The notes below the pieces were generated by a model. The model ran no database searches. It worked only from the letters and a program-made list of their open reading frames with translations, and was not told where the DNA came from. Of a stretch of DNA of 64,000 nt, positions 13,201 to 25,440 are shown one piece after another; positions within the stretch are counted from its first letter, which is position 1; every line of letters begins with the position of its first letter. Source of the stretch: Gnetum montanum (Eukaryota > Streptophyta > Gnetopsida > Gnetales > Gnetaceae); NCBI GenBank assembly GCA_015680685.1, contig MNCI01016585.1, forward strand, positions 71,849 to 135,848, written 5' to 3'. Made by a program: the position numbers and the translations under genes.

Positions 13201-13650
13201 TGATTGAGTTGCAATGATTCATCCCTTATCCAAGGAGGTCATAACTGTAGAACATGATGTTAGGCCATTGAGGTTGTGACTAAGAGTTATTTTATTGAAT
13301 TTTTTGTATGGTGTTGCACCTATTACCAAGAGAGATTACAATGTAAGTATTTTTGTCCTTTAAGAGGGATTATAATGTGTGTGTATTTATGTTTCCTTTA
13401 TTTTTTATAAATATAAAATCCATAAAAATTATAAAACATAAAATTATAAATATTCTTTTATCTTCTTCACCATGGCAACATGGGTTTTCATGGTATCATA
13501 TGTATTATAATCTCTTTTATATTTATTAAACGCAATGATATACATGAGTGTTCTTCATAATCCACTTAACATCATCTTCAAATCTTATGATTGGATTTCA
13601 CTACTTTCATATAAAAAATCCCATTGATCCAAACCAACTAGACATCTATC
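10234..13650. other. Non-coding stretch, no gene seen
   Basis: No supported coding region was found on either strand. The right end must include the LTR of gypsy H, because that element's primer site follows at 13652, but I could not find the LTR start. A minus-strand TATA-like CTATAAATAGG at about 11216-11227 may mark another decayed LTR. Confidence 0.5.
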
Positions 13651-13651
13651 A

Positions 13652-13670
13652 TTGGTGCCATTGCTAGGAA
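13652..13670 (+). other. Primer-binding site of gypsy H (tRNA-Asp type)
   Basis: TTGGTGCCATTGCTAGGAA is complementary to the tRNA-Asp 3' end except for a few changes, all of them transitions. It lies directly after an LTR-like CATCTATCA end. Confidence 0.75.
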
Positions 13671-14399
13671 ATATATTGGTGAATTACCTTGAAATACTTG
13701 TACATTCATAATATTCCTCTTTTTAAGTTATTAATTTTGTAGGAAATGAAGGACCAAAGTAACCATCTAAATTTAGCAATGAAAATAGATTAAAGTAGAA
13801 GTCCCAATCAATTGAAATCGCTTTCAAAAACATGGTGAATGAAGCAACATCTCCTATCATGGTAAAATTTCATCAAGAACTAGGATTATTGTGTGATGCT
13901 TATTGATAATTTTGCAAAGATCCTAGAGAAGTTACATCTACTGCCTTTGAGGAAACCTTGTCTAATGAAGGATTCATTAAGAATTTGGTAGATTTTTAAC
14001 CCTTGTTACTCTAATAATTAGGGTATGTTGCTCATGAAAAAAAAAGGCTTCATGACATGATTACAAAGATGTAATATGAATGAATACACTTTGAAAAGTA
14101 GGAAGGGCCTTCTAGATACTTTCATTACTACAATAGGAATGATTCTAGGGGAGGTAGGTCCATGCATTTTTATCCATGAAATATAAGCTGTGTGGTAATC
14201 TAAAGAATTCCATCATTTCACATTTGTCTTACCTTCATTTCAATGGAGGTCTTGATGACTTAGATGAGTGATTATGCCTATGGACCTACCAAGGTCAAGT
14301 TCATGAAGCATTCAGGAGAGAAGAACCAAAAAGGTTAGTATGGATAACATTTCCATATTTAGTCTATAGTTAAAGATGATCCATAGCTTCACAGTCAAA

Positions 14400-15190
14400 C
14401 ATTTATAATTGTTGTGAGCTGCAAGAATTAAATAGTGAGCGGCACAAACTCTATCTCTTTTCTTACATACTCATTGATCATGCTAAAACATGGTATCAAG
14501 TTCTTCTACCAAATTCCATCTTCTATTGGGAAAACATGTTAAAATATTTAATGTTGGATTTCAATTTTATGCTTGAGTTACAAACCTTAGAAAGACGATA
14601 GTAATATGAAAGTAAGGTATTAATGAAACACTAGACAAAACCATAGAGTGATATAATTACATGTTCAATCAATGTATAAATCATGGGTTTAGCAAAAGTA
14701 ACCTATTAATGCACATAGTAGAAGAAATAAAGTCACAAAATCATGAAAGTATGGATACATTTTTCATGGATGATCTTTACCAGAGGTTAGTAGTTCAAAT
14801 TACTGTGTTGTTGGATGTTGTAATTAAATTGAAAGGTGAATAATCTACAAATATAAATGTAGAGGGAGCCAACATAAATCCCCAATGCAAAAAGAATGTA
14901 AAATATGTTGAATGTAAGATTTAACCTTCTAATTCTATTGAATCCATTTTTCACAAAAGCATGAAAATGAAAAAACCTTTGGTAGACCTCATCAATGTTG
15001 CTAACAAGGTTTGGGATATTTGAAATAAAAAGATGGTCATATGTCTCAAGAATTTGATAAATATGGTATTGAAGTAGTTATGAAGGTTGTTACACCACAA
15101 GGTAAAAGTGTCCAATGAAAAATAAAGAGTAAGAGGCTTTACTATTAGATTTTTGATCCTTGTAGTCCATTTTTTTAGCCATAACTTCAA
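14400..15190 (+). pseudogene. Gypsy H gag remnant
   Basis: The frame at about 14420-14620 reads LYLFSYILIDHAKTWYQVLL, then PNSIFYWENM and LELQTLERR. This is the signature of the plant gypsy retrotransposon-gag domain (ALKDHAKTW-Y-LPP-SI-SW-E). Further blocks at 14661-14840 (HGFSKSNLLMHIVEEI) continue it in shifted frames. Stops and frameshifts make it non-functional. It lies about 750 bp after the primer site, a normal gag position. Confidence 0.65.
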
Positions 15191-15199
15191 CAAAGGATG

Positions 15200-16430
15200 A
15201 AACCAAGTCCTTAAAACTTAACATCTTGTAATGTTCCCTCTACATCATGATAATATTTCTCATATCATCCTTCTTCCTACCATGAAACTTAGTAGCCTAC
15301 AAAACAAATACCTCATGTTATGCCCCACCAACATTAGCCATATCCACCATAACTATCTTAGTAACTATAGATCCAACAATGTCCACCATGTCTCTCTATT
15401 CCATTATAAGGAAGAACTTTAAATCAGCCATAGTGGAAACATGTTCAATTTCTTAATGTAAGATACTATCTTTATTTTTTATCATCATACACTATTGGGT
15501 AGTACCATATTCATCATGTTCCTTTCAATGTAAGAAATTCATCACCTCATAGATGAAAGCATTTTTTTAAGAGAAAGAATAATACAATTATTTGTGAAGA
15601 TTCATGCTAATCATCTTCTTTATCATCATATTCAATGAAAGAAGAATAAGAGAATTATACTTCTAAATAACATGTTCAATATTTGAGGTGCTACAAAGCC
15701 TATCAATTACCTCCTTAACCATTTGGTGATGTTGATCAAAGAGGATCTTAATAGGTGCTAGTCTAGAATTTAGTCATGGGGGAAGATTCATCCATGTAAT
15801 GGCTTTATTGGTATAGTAGGGTTTGTTTGTTTGGGATGTATTTTTATGTGCATAATTTTTGAAACAAATGACATATTATTCTTTAATTTTCTTAATCTTT
15901 TTATTTGATATGATTTTGTGTGCATGTTTTTTAGCATATAGATCTATCAATTTTGATTTGATATTTCTTGAGTGTAATTATTTGTGTGTATTTACTTTTA
16001 GTATGAAAAAATAATGAATTTTTATTCTAATTTTCTTTTGAGATGTGTTTTGTATCTATAGTTAAATTCAATTAATGTGCTTTATTAATGCTTACTTGAT
16101 AAGCTAATGGTCGATGGATGAGTTATAAAAGTGATGATGATGCAAAAGAGCTAAAGTGCTCCAAAGTGGAGCCTTGATTGATGGAATAACCATGAAATAG
16201 AATTCATCCACCCATTTTTTTTCTATCCATCAGTAGTCAAGCAAGCTCAAATTTAGTATGGAAATAAGAATCACATCATGAGTTATTCAAGCTACTACTA
16301 CTAGAACTATGAGTAGATGGTGGGTTTATCTTTAAGGTGCAAGCTCTAGAATCTTGGAAGAGTGCTTAATCACTAGAAAAAATGGGTATGTAATTAAGGA
16401 TCCTTGCAATTACTAGATGGGTCTAATCAG
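15200..16430. other. Non-coding stretch, no gene seen
   Basis: AT-rich sequence with only short chance reading frames. It may be the decayed remainder of gypsy H. Nothing specific was recognised. Confidence 0.5.
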
Positions 16431-16489
16431 TGTGATTAGACCAATGTGCATGTGCTTGCCATCCCTCGCTACCTTGGTCAAAAGATGTT

Positions 16490-17110
16490 TGTTATCTTAT
16501 AGACCTATGTATGCCATGTGGTGAGGGATGAATTCTCATGTTCATGTAGGTTGAAGACTCTAGGTGGTGATTTTTCACTTCAATCATTCCCATAGCTCTC
16601 ATGATCAATTTGAAAATCCTCTTCTCATGAAAGATAAAAAATATATATTTGGTAGAGTAGCCACATACATATTCATTTATCTTTCTGATACTAATATACA
16701 TCATGGAAAAGAAACTTTTAATGTCTTCTTTTAATTGGAATTCTAATGCATCAAATTATTGTTTGTATAATAGTACTTTCATCTATCTATTTTTAATATT
16801 TCCATTGTATTCAAGATGGAGTGAATTTCATATATCTTTGGCTATTTGATAAAGAGTGAGCCTTGAGGATATGTTATCTAATGCATTTGATAGAATCATA
16901 ATGGAGGATAATCTATTCTTTCTTTCATTGGTTCTACATTACTTTATTTGATTCCCTATCATTTTTTCAAGATCATGAATGTGTTGAAATCATATCTAAA
17001 TAATCTTCTAATAGTCTTTCTATTTAAGAAGACCTTACACAAATCTTGTTCATAGGCTAAAATCTTTAGAACTATTGAATATCATAGGATATTTGGCAAT
17101 GTCCTTGGAA
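16490..17110 (-). pseudogene. Copia D gag remnant
   Basis: The minus-strand translation contains LSNALDNISSRLTLYQIAKD, a Trp-to-stop position, then LEYNGNIKNR, FQLKEDIKSFFSMM and INEYVCGYSTKYI. This follows the copia gag (UBN2/DUF4219-type) pattern of AKEIWDTL-YEG, then QYE-FKM-EDESI-EMF-RF. Stops interrupt it. The open block at 16704-16492 is part of this gag and not a separate gene. Confidence 0.65.
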
Positions 17111-17128
17111 TTCATTTTTCTAGTATCT

Positions 17129-17142
17129 GACTCTAATACTAA
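17129..17142 (-). other. Primer-binding site of copia D (tRNA-Met type)
   Basis: The minus strand reads TTAGTATTAGAGTC, a decayed TGGTATCAGAGC, one base from the LTR start at 17144. Confidence 0.65.
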
Positions 17143-17143
17143 T

Positions 17144-18160
17144 TGAAGAGCTTAATGTTATTTAATAGAATTAAGGAGATGTATTACAATTCAATCTTGA
17201 ATCTAATTTTTTTTAAAATTTTTGAATGACCACAAGTCAACCAGAACCTAACCACAAGTTGTGATAAACTTTAAAATAATAATAAAATTCATGGTATTTT
17301 AGCATGAGCTATAGTGAATCCACCACCAGCTTATCACAAATTTTTGGTTACTGAAGAAATATAAAAATAAAATTTTTAAGGATACCATGAGTGTTCCATG
17401 AGGGTACCACAAGTCTTGGTCTTTAAAAACCTAGAATCTATAGGTTTCTAAATCATTTACATACATTCTACAAATTGGGTATGAGGTATGGTGAATTTTC
17501 CTTATTTTTAATGTCAAGCATGAGTTATGATTTTTAATCATAACTAAATCCTAAGTGTACCATTAGTCATGGCCTTCCTTCACAAGTTGACCATGAGTTA
17601 TGGTATCAATAAAATAAATCTCTATAATATAATGAGTCATGGTGTCCTCATGGTCCAAAAGCTTACAATACCATGAGTTTATCATGAGTCATGGTTTAAC
17701 AATTCTTTGATAAGATCTTGAGATTTATAAATAAAAAATCAGCAAACTTGATGTCCATATATTTTTCTTGAAGAATTCTTTAAATTGAAACCTTGGTAGT
17801 TATAATACATTATTGAAAATGGTATGATAATTGATAAAAATTAATGGTAACTAATAACCTTCTATTGTAAGGCTTGATTGTATAGATTTGGAGATGATGA
17901 TGAATGCATAATATGAGTAATTAAAATCTACATCAAATTTCTATGAATCGTAATAAAATAGCATACCATGAGATAGGATTATAATGAAATAAATTGAAAT
18001 TGAGATTTTGGAATATGAAAAATCAAATTTAGAGAATAAATGTATAGAAATATTTTATTGTAGAAATACCAGCCATATAAATCATTGTATGGCATCAAAT
18101 TTTTAGAGAATGACTAGGACCATACTTGGGATCACTGCAAAGGCATTGCCCAATTATAAA
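17144..18160 (-). repeat. Copia D LTR (far end unresolved)
   Basis: It begins TGAAGAGCTTAATG next to the primer site. Repeated CATGAG/CATGGT words run between 17,290 and 17,700. No second copy and no clear terminal CA were found, so the right limit is approximate. Confidence 0.45.
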
Positions 18161-18720
18161 AAGTTAAGAATAAGTAAATAGTATGATGAATTACAGCCAA
18201 AATAAGTACAAATACATATAAATTCATTTTAATTAAATAAAAAACATGTTTCCTTCTAGTTTAAAATAATGAAAAATGTAATTCTTAACTTTACTTCCTT
18301 TTCTTCTTAGCTTGCTAAAGGTACTTACATGACATACTATCTCTCACAACTATAGCCAGCATAGAGGATGTTAGATAGTTATTCATCTCAGAGATTACTC
18401 AATTACATAAAATTCCTTCCAAAATTATCTCAAATTGTAATGCTAAATTTACTTCTTAATTTTAACAAGTATTCAAGGATAGCCTAGGCACTAGACTAAA
18501 TTTGAGTTTAAGATATCATCTATAAATGAATGAGTAGGTTAAGAGAATCAATCATGTTTTAAAGAAAATTTTTTAGTCTTATGCATTTTAGCTTTCAAAT
18601 ATCTGAAATAGTCAATTACCATTAGAAAAGTTTGCCTATAACAACTGCTACCAAGAATGTCTAAAGGAGTCATTGTATAAGGTCTTGTACAATAGATCTT
18701 GTAGGACTTCCTTATGTTGG
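18160..18720. other. Non-coding AT-rich stretch
   Basis: No gene or repeat was recognised. The right end may hold more decayed integrase of gypsy I. Confidence 0.45.
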
Positions 18721-18739
18721 AACATAATCAAGGATAAAT

Positions 18740-19275
18740 AGTGGATTAGTTCATAGAAGATCTCAAGGAGATTCATAAGTAGCTTAAACTAGCTCAAGAT
18801 TACTAAGCTAACTAGATGAACTATAGCAGGAGATCTCTTAAGTTTGTAGTTGATGACAAGATGTTCATTCATATCTCTCTTCTAAGATACTTTGTACATT
18901 TTAGTTCAAAACATAGGCTTGTACCTCATTACATTAGACCATTCATTATTTTTTAGTGCAAAAGAGAGGTAGTACATATCATGAGTTTTCCTCCATAACT
19001 TTTGAGCATGCATGATACTTTTCATGTATCCATTCTTTGAAAGTATTTTTCTAATGATAACCATGTTATTGATTAGACTAAAGGATAACTTCAATCTAAT
19101 GGTTCACATCCAAAGAATCTTGTTAGGATCATGGATCAAATTGAGTAATAGTTGCATAGTAAGATAGTTCTCATGGTAAAGGCCTTATGGAGACATCATG
19201 ATTCTCAATAGTTAACTTAAGAGATTAAGTTTAATTTGTGATCATTCCATCCTAAGATCTTTCAAGAGGAATATT
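18740..19275 (+). pseudogene. Chromovirus (gypsy I) integrase C-terminus and chromodomain remnant
   Basis: The frame from 18750 reads FIEDLKEIHK, then SRRSLKFVVDDKMFIHIS, HRLVPHYIRPFIIF, MHDTFHVSIL and KYFSNDNHVID. This is the integrase C-terminal order of plant chromoviruses (GD-V-L-SP-RG, RGKLSPRYIGPFEIL, HDVFHVSMLRKY-PD-SHVI). It is followed by RIMDQIEQ and MVKALWRHH at about 19115-19225, matching the chromodomain (ILD-REK-LR-K-I-LVKVLW-NH). Several stops are present. The chromodomain normally steers insertion into heterochromatin. The rest of pol lies outside or has been lost. Confidence 0.75.
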
Positions 19276-19278
19276 TTT

Positions 19279-20050
19279 AAGGGGATGAGGATATAACCTA
19301 TATTCTCATATGTTATGGTTAGTATATCTTCTCTTATGTTTTTTTCTTGGTGATGGCTAATGCTATATCATGCTTTACTTGTATTATTAGTTAGATATAT
19401 TTTCTTAATATTATATATTTAATGTTTATTTTTATTATAATATTCATGTATTATTTTAGTTATGTATTTTTACTATGCATTAATATTACATATTACTATT
19501 CATTAGTTGATGTGTATTAACTTGGTGGATAAGTTTTAGCAAATTCTCATGAAGGCCATGGTATGGACATGACATGGGCATGTGATTGCATGGTTGATTT
19601 CTAAGTATTATATTTTATTTTTATTATTGATTTTTATGGTATGTATTATTTCTTTATGTTATTATTTTGACATGCTCTTTGTGTTTTGGGAGGTTACATA
19701 TGTTACAAGAGATATTTATGGTAGATTTATTTTGTGATGTTTTCATTTTTAGAAATTAGCTAGCTATATTAAATGTAATTTTCAAGTGCTTTTCCATAAA
19801 AACTCCATGCTTTATTCAACTAGGTACTTTGGCATTCAATTTTTTAAATGTAGAAGTGCTACTAGATTAAAGGTTCTTGCAATGCATGGAGCTTTGTTTG
19901 TTCATGAATGTGGCATTGTGAGAGCTTGTAACTAATTCCAATGTTGTTGTGAATTCTTACTTTGATTTCTCTTGTGAATAATCTTGGCACTTTTCCCTAT
20001 TCATTTCAGTTCGTAGGATTTTATGCACATTTAGCATGGGTTGGATACTA
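19279..20050 (+). mobile_element. Gypsy I 3' end: polypurine tract and probable LTR
   Basis: After the chromodomain remnant comes a purine tract (AAGGGGATGAGG, 19279-19290) and then TATAACCTATATTCTC, where a chromovirus 3' LTR would begin. The following 700 bp is non-coding and T-rich, as in an LTR. No second LTR copy was found, so the right end is a guess. Confidence 0.45.
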
Positions 20051-20319
20051 TTTATTTTATGCATATCTATAAGAAATTTAATTAAAAATTAGATTTTATT
20101 TACCTACTTGTTTTGCATAATTTTTTGTACTTTATTTTGTTATTTTTACCTACCTTTCTTTTATGTAATTTCCCAATTTTGAGTTTCAATGATTTTATGA
20201 AATTGATTTATCAATGATTTGGGAAATGGGTATTGCTCATACAACCAAAATTTTGGTGTTGATATGAGCATCTTGATATAGATTCTTTTGGATTTTAGTT
20301 GTCTCATGAGAGTCGAAGT

Positions 20320-20560
20320 CTTCAAATATAGATGAGGAGAGATTCAAAGAAGAGAAAAAAGATTGGAATGAAGGGAAAACACTAGGTTAGAAAAGGAAGA
20401 AGAGAGAGGAAGGAAAAAGTAGGGGTTTCAAAAAATATAAGGGTAGGTAGAAAAGAGGAGGTAAGGAGATCAAGGAATTTATAGGAACTAAAGAGAATTT
20501 TAAAGAATCAACCTTGAAGGGTGAAGGAAAAAGTTACAAGGACATCATGAAGAGTAAAGA
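20320..20560. other. Purine-rich tract on the plus strand
   Basis: Roughly 240 bp is almost entirely A and G with scattered T (repeated GAAGAGAG, GGAAGG, AAAGAG). No coding signal was found. It could be part of the gypsy I LTR or leader. Confidence 0.5.
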
Positions 20561-21016
20561 TAGAGGTTGTAATTCATTGGAAGTATTAGCAAGTAAATTA
20601 GAGGTTTAGTCATCATCATGTATCCAAATTAAGAAAGTTGATGTAGGAGAATACTATCAATAAGATTGCCAGGAATACTTGTGAAGACTATATAGATAAA
20701 GAAACCTTCTTCATCAAAATAGAGGCTAATCTCATATTCTTGGTAAGGTTGGAGTTTAGAGCAAAGAAAAAGACTTTTGGATGAGATAAATATGATCTAA
20801 TTATCATTTTTAGTTTTGATAGACTAAGGAGAATGATTATAAATTATAGAGTGGGTAGTCCAATGTTGAGAGGAATTCACATGTTGAGAGTTCAAACTAG
20901 AACCCTACTAATAGTTAGACTGTATACTTAGTATTGTTCTAGCATGCTAAATTGCTAAGACTAGAATAGAGTGTTTGGTAGCATTTTAATGTTCAATCTT
21001 TAAAAAAGGAAGTTAT

Positions 21017-22300
21017 TGGCTCTTAGATAGTTGCTTTAAGAGATATGATGTCTTCTCATATGAAAGTCTTCTTCTTTTGATGGTTTAAGATTATTGTGAC
21101 TAGATCATGACTAAATCATGCCCTAAATCCTTCTCATAGTGGTGTGGACAAATTACTGAAGTTGAACCACAATCTAACCATGACTTTTAATCAAGTGCTC
21201 ATCTACTTTGATTTTTTCTAATCAAACTACAACTTATGATGGTCACCATGAGGATGCCAGAACTTATAGTAGGGACCATGAGGATACATTGAATGGTGTT
21301 GTAAATAATGTTTTTTACTTTAACTTGTAATGATGTCATGGTGATTATTATGAGGATTCTATGACTCATGATGAAGGTCCTTTCAATGAAGAAGCAGATA
21401 GCAACTCGTAAGACACTTACATTCTATATCGGTCTACAAAACCTTAAGGTGTTTCAAGACTTCTTAATGTCCAATCTTGATTTGGATGGTTTTAAACTTG
21501 ATTACTGATCTTTCTTACTTGGATTAGAGGCCTCTAGTAGTAAACAATTCTCCTTCAACTATCTTAAATTTAAATTTCAAGAATCTAGATGTTGTTTATT
21601 GTAATTTTGTGGACTTAATGTTTACAATTTTTTTTCCTCTCTTCCTTAAATTCTTGGATTTTCAAACCTACAACAATGGCTATGAAAGTAATACAATGGA
21701 GAAACAATGAATTTTATTCTTCAATAATTAGCATTTCTTTTTTTCCTTTTATAATTCTTTTAGAAATGTTTCAATTGAAATGAGATTGAAAGAAAAGCAA
21801 CATTGAAGTTAATGAAATAGGATAAAATGCTAAAATAAAATAGATGAAATAACTAAACAAGAAATGAGATAATGAAAATGAAGAAAAAATTCTTCTTCTA
21901 TTATCTCAAGATTTAATTCATGCTATAATGGATTTTTATTTTCTTTACCTCTTGGCTTCTTTACCTTAAGTTTGAGGAAAGTCTAATTCATGCATAAATA
22001 GAAAAATTAAGGAGGTGCTTAAAAGCATACTCAACTCTAATGTGGCTACAATACCTCACCTAATCACAAGCTAAATAACAAGGAGAGGAGACTTGTTGTT
22101 TTAACACACTTTTTTTACCTATGCCTTTCATGTGGTTCCAATTCATGAATGGAGAAACATAATATCTTGAGTTTCCCCAAGGATAAGATTCTTGATGTAT
22201 GGCATTGAGGATCCATCCTTTAAATTCATTTTTCTTCTCCTTTCCTCTCTTTTTGAATATAAAATTATTTTATATGATAAATTATATTGAGAGAAAGACC
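21017..22300 (-). repeat. Copia A left LTR (3' LTR in element orientation)
   Basis: It aligns throughout with 28885-29009 plus 38201-39455. Shared blocks include CTTCTTTTGATGGTTTAAG (21066; right copy 28939), TTGAAATGAGA near 21775/38885, and AAGGAGGTGCTTAA (22009; right copy 39112). Several indels separate the copies, so insertion is old. Confidence 0.7.
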
Positions 22301-22316
22301 AACATAACATGCTTCC

Positions 22317-23105
22317 TTGATAAGGACAACATCCAATCCAAAAGTATTAATACTCATTTTTTTCTCTATTTAATATTTGTATGTTATAACTTTGTATGGT
22401 TGGTATGTACTCCATGCATTTTGAAGGTTCCAAGACTAATGGGAGCATGTATACATTCCTTGGATTTCATACATAATAGCTTGTGCAATTGTAGTGCTAG
22501 TAGGAAAGATGTATTTGGTATAGATAAGACATCTTTTTATGATCTAAGATGTCTTATAGATGAAGTCTAGTCTCTAGAAATATTCCTTCCAAGACCAAAA
22601 ACCATTTTTTGTAAATGTATGGCTCTTGGGAAATATGTCTTCCTAAGGTCAAATACATTTTTATAAGCATGTACTTATTTCAAGAAGGACATCTTCTAAA
22701 CCTTAAGGATTTCTTCCTTGGTGGTATAAATAGGCATAAATTTGTATTTAGGTGCTAAAGAGAGACAAAGAATTACTTGAAAAGCTACAAATAGACACAA
22801 AAGCCTAAGTTTGAGACCTAAGAAAGTTTTGTGTGGAGAGATAGTATGTGCAAGAGAGTAAAAAAGAGGAGAGAGAAGCTCATCTTGAGCATTCCTTCTA
22901 GGCTTATTGACCATTGAGATTGTGAGTGTGATTTTGATGGAATCTTGAGTCCTTTTTTATCCTTGGAATACTACTTCCAACATTTTTATGAGTTCTCATA
23001 TTTGTAAGAAAAAATAAATAGTTGTATTTTTCTTTCTTATTTTCATCTATGAATTATTATTATATTTTACATTAAATTGGGGTTGATGAGGTAACCTCTA
23101 CATCA
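22317..23105 (+). repeat. Gypsy B 5' LTR
   Basis: It ends CTCTACATCA directly before the primer site. It contains a TATA box (GTATAAATAGG at about 22721-22731) and T-rich sequence after it. The start is placed at TGATAAGG (22317), just after copia A LTR similarity ends. Confidence 0.5.
22721..22731 (+). promoter_or_regulatory. TATA box in gypsy B LTR
   Basis: GTATAAATAGG is a close match to plant TATA boxes and lies centrally in the LTR, as expected for the U3/R boundary. Confidence 0.5.
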
Positions 23106-23107
23106 AA

Positions 23108-23120
23108 TTAGTATTAGAGC
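23108..23120 (+). other. Primer-binding site of gypsy B (tRNA-Met type)
   Basis: TTAGTATTAGAGC differs from the expected TTGGTATCAGAGC only by transitions. It lies two bases after the LTR end CATCA. Confidence 0.7.
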
Positions 23121-23463
23121 ATTTATATTGAAGAAAATGAACTTAAGGAGAGGAATCCTCTACATCAACTCACAAGGAATTTACTCTTCTCCAATTCCAT
23201 TTTGGTTACACTTTTATTAATTTTATTTTTCATGCTCAATTATGGTTTAGTTAATCTTATTTTAGTAATTTTGGTGATCAATTGAATTGGATATTAAAAA
23301 TTCTTATTTTTTAGAATACCCATTATATTTGTCTAGTTAGGATTTGTGGGAACTATGTGAATTCCATGAAAAAGAAATAACGATTCTACTTTAAGACCTC
23401 TAAGAAACCCTAAGAAAAAAAATTAATATTACTCTTACAAAGGTATTTAGGAATGCCTCTAAA

Positions 23464-24235
23464 ATGCCTCATGTAAAAGTGAAGATCTTCAATGGAATAA
23501 AGAATACTAAATATTTTCTTTCTTCATTGAAGATCACAAATAAATACTTTGAACTTGAACATGTATAATACCATTACAAATTATCATATGTTACAATAAA
23601 ACTTAAGGGTATGATATAAATTTGGTGAGAGAAAGAGAGTCATGCTTATCTTATAAGTAATGGCTCTCCCATTAAAGATTGGTCACCTATGCAATTTATG
23701 TTATAGTAAAGATTTGAGATGACCCATGATAGGTAAGAAGCAATCCAAAGATTAAAGTACTTAATGCAAGGTAACAAGAGTGTTAAAAAATTATACATTG
23801 ATTTTTACAAATCCTTTCAATAAGAAAAAGTGAATTTAAATAATCATGAGCAAGCATCCAATTTCTAAGGAGGGTTAAAGTAGAAGTATCAACAAGATCT
23901 TACATTCTATTAGTCCTAAACATTGGATGATGTTTTTGAATTAGCTCTTAAAGCTAAGAAGAAACTTCATGGCTTTAATAGAGATACCAAATCTTCTAAT
24001 TTCAAAGACTCCAAAGCTTCCAAAGGAGAGAAAGGAGCATAGGAAAAGGATAATTCCAAAGAAGACACAAATGAGAAGCAAGAAAAAACTAAAGCTCAAG
24101 ATTCCAATAAGGACTACTCTATGAAAGAGAAGGGCTAAGGGAATGGTAATACTTCCAAGCTTCAATGCTTAAATTATGGTGATGTGGAACATAAATAATG
24201 GAAATGTTAGAAACCAAAATTTTTTAAAGATAAAG
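23464..24235 (+). pseudogene. Gypsy B gag remnant with zinc knuckle
   Basis: From an ATG at 23464 the frame reads MPHVKVKIFNGIKNTKYFLS, then YFELEHV, IKLKGMI, RLKYLMQGNKSVKKLYIDFY and LDDVFELALKAKKKL. This is the chromovirus retrotransposon-gag order (F-G--N-E-FL-W, L-GNKSVEEY-EEF, A---AL-AE). A charged linker (about 24000-24150) leads to CLNYGDVEHK and WKC at about 24165-24210, a CCHC knuckle with the second Cys changed to Tyr. Stops occur throughout. Gag would package element RNA; this copy is dead. Confidence 0.75.
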
Positions 24236-24359
24236 AACTTCAAACCTTGGAGAAAGAGAAGTGTTCAAATGAAAGTCATTCTAATACTCCTTTAATTAAA
24301 GATCTAACTAAGTTTAATGCATTTATCAAAATATCAATGCTAGGGAAGATCCTTTAAGA

Positions 24360-25440
24360 AAAATGTTCTTTATAATGTTATATTATTTAAATAAGAACTT
24401 ATCTTTTATTTGGGATGATGCAAAGGAGAGATCTTTTCAAGAATTGAAGGCTAAGATTGATAGTGCTTTAGTTTTGGCAATTTCAAACTTCTCAAAGCTA
24501 TTTGAAGTAAAGGTGTATCCAAGTGGGCTTACTATTGAAGGTGTGCTTTATCAAGAGTGTAAGCTAATTACATTATTTTTTAAAAAGCTAAATAAATGTA
24601 GAAACAAAGTATAGTATATATGAAAAGGAGTTATATTCTATACTATAAGATATCAAGCATTGGAGATACTACTTACTTTGATTAGAATTTCTTTTTTAAC
24701 TAATCATATGGCATTTCAATTTTTAAATTATTAAAAGAATTTGATCACTAAAACATATGAAGTGAATAGGGAAATTTTAAGAATTTTATTTATTTTAAAG
24801 TATAAAAGTGACAAATATAATGATATGACCAATGCTTCATCTAGAGTTTGTGTTGTTAATTCTAGTGTGGAAGTGAAAGGTTTTGAATCTTTTATATTAT
24901 TGTATCATAATGAAAATTATTTTGATGAAATTTGGAAATAATTAAATTTTTCATTGTAGGGTTGATAAATGATGTGAAAATGGTATTTTATTTAAATATG
25001 AAAAAATTTGTGTTCCTAAATGTGACTTTAGGTTCAAGCTTCTTAAAGAAAACAAATAAAGTGACTTGCTACACATATGGACAAAATAAAAAATTTAGAA
25101 TTCATAATAAAAAATTATTTTTGGCTAGGTATATACAAAGATGAGGTTAAATCTATGAAATAATACTATGTTTTCCAAAATTTTATAAGTGAGAAAGACA
25201 TTGATGATAACTACTTACTTTTCTAATTCCAAATGCTCCTTGGAAAAGTGTTTCTTTGGACTTTGTTTGTGGCATTCTAAAGAAAATATCTATCCATGAT
25301 TCTATACATATTATTTTTTATAGATTTACTAAGATGGCTCATTTTATTTCATACAAAATTAGTGATGCTTCTCATGATCAAGGATGCCAATAAGATATCT
25401 AAGGATATGCTTCTAGGTATTCATGTAGCATTACCTTAGT
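24360..25440 (+). pseudogene. Gypsy B RNase H and integrase remnant
   Basis: The frame at 24390 reads SFIWDDAKERSFQELKAKI, ALVLAISNFSKLFEV and GVLYQECKLITLFFKKLN, which corresponds to the RT-RNase H junction of gypsy pol (F-W----AF--LK, VLALPDFSK-FE). Then 24741-24941 carries the end of RNase H and the pre-integrase linker (NDMTNASSR, VEVKGFESF, YFDEIW). Blocks to about 25400 show integrase traces (IYRFTKMAHFISYK-like) in several frames. Catalytic RT (YxDD) is absent. It lies directly after gag, so a deletion removed protease and the RT palm. Confidence 0.7.

Larger units (their letters stand above)
13652..15200 (+). mobile_element. Gypsy H: 5' fragment (primer site plus gag)
   Basis: A tRNA-Asp primer-binding site is followed by a decayed gag in the same orientation. 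Protease, RT and integrase are not visible downstream, so the element is truncated or too decayed to see. The LTR preceding the primer site ends CATCTATCA. Confidence 0.65.
16440..18160 (-). mobile_element. Copia D: truncated Ty1/copia fragment (LTR, primer site, gag)
   Basis: On the minus strand the order is LTR, tRNA-Met-type primer site (17142-17129), then gag (about 17100-16490). No pol is seen beyond gag. The LTR plus-strand start is TGAAGAGCTTAATG at 17144; its other end was not resolved. The LTR is rich in CATGAGTCATGGT-like motifs also seen in copia A's LTR, suggesting related families. Confidence 0.65.

Noticed and set aside
22194-23105. TGATGTATGGC at 22194 as the start of the gypsy B LTR
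   Set aside because: Alignment with the copia A right LTR continues to about 22300, so this site lies within copia sequence.
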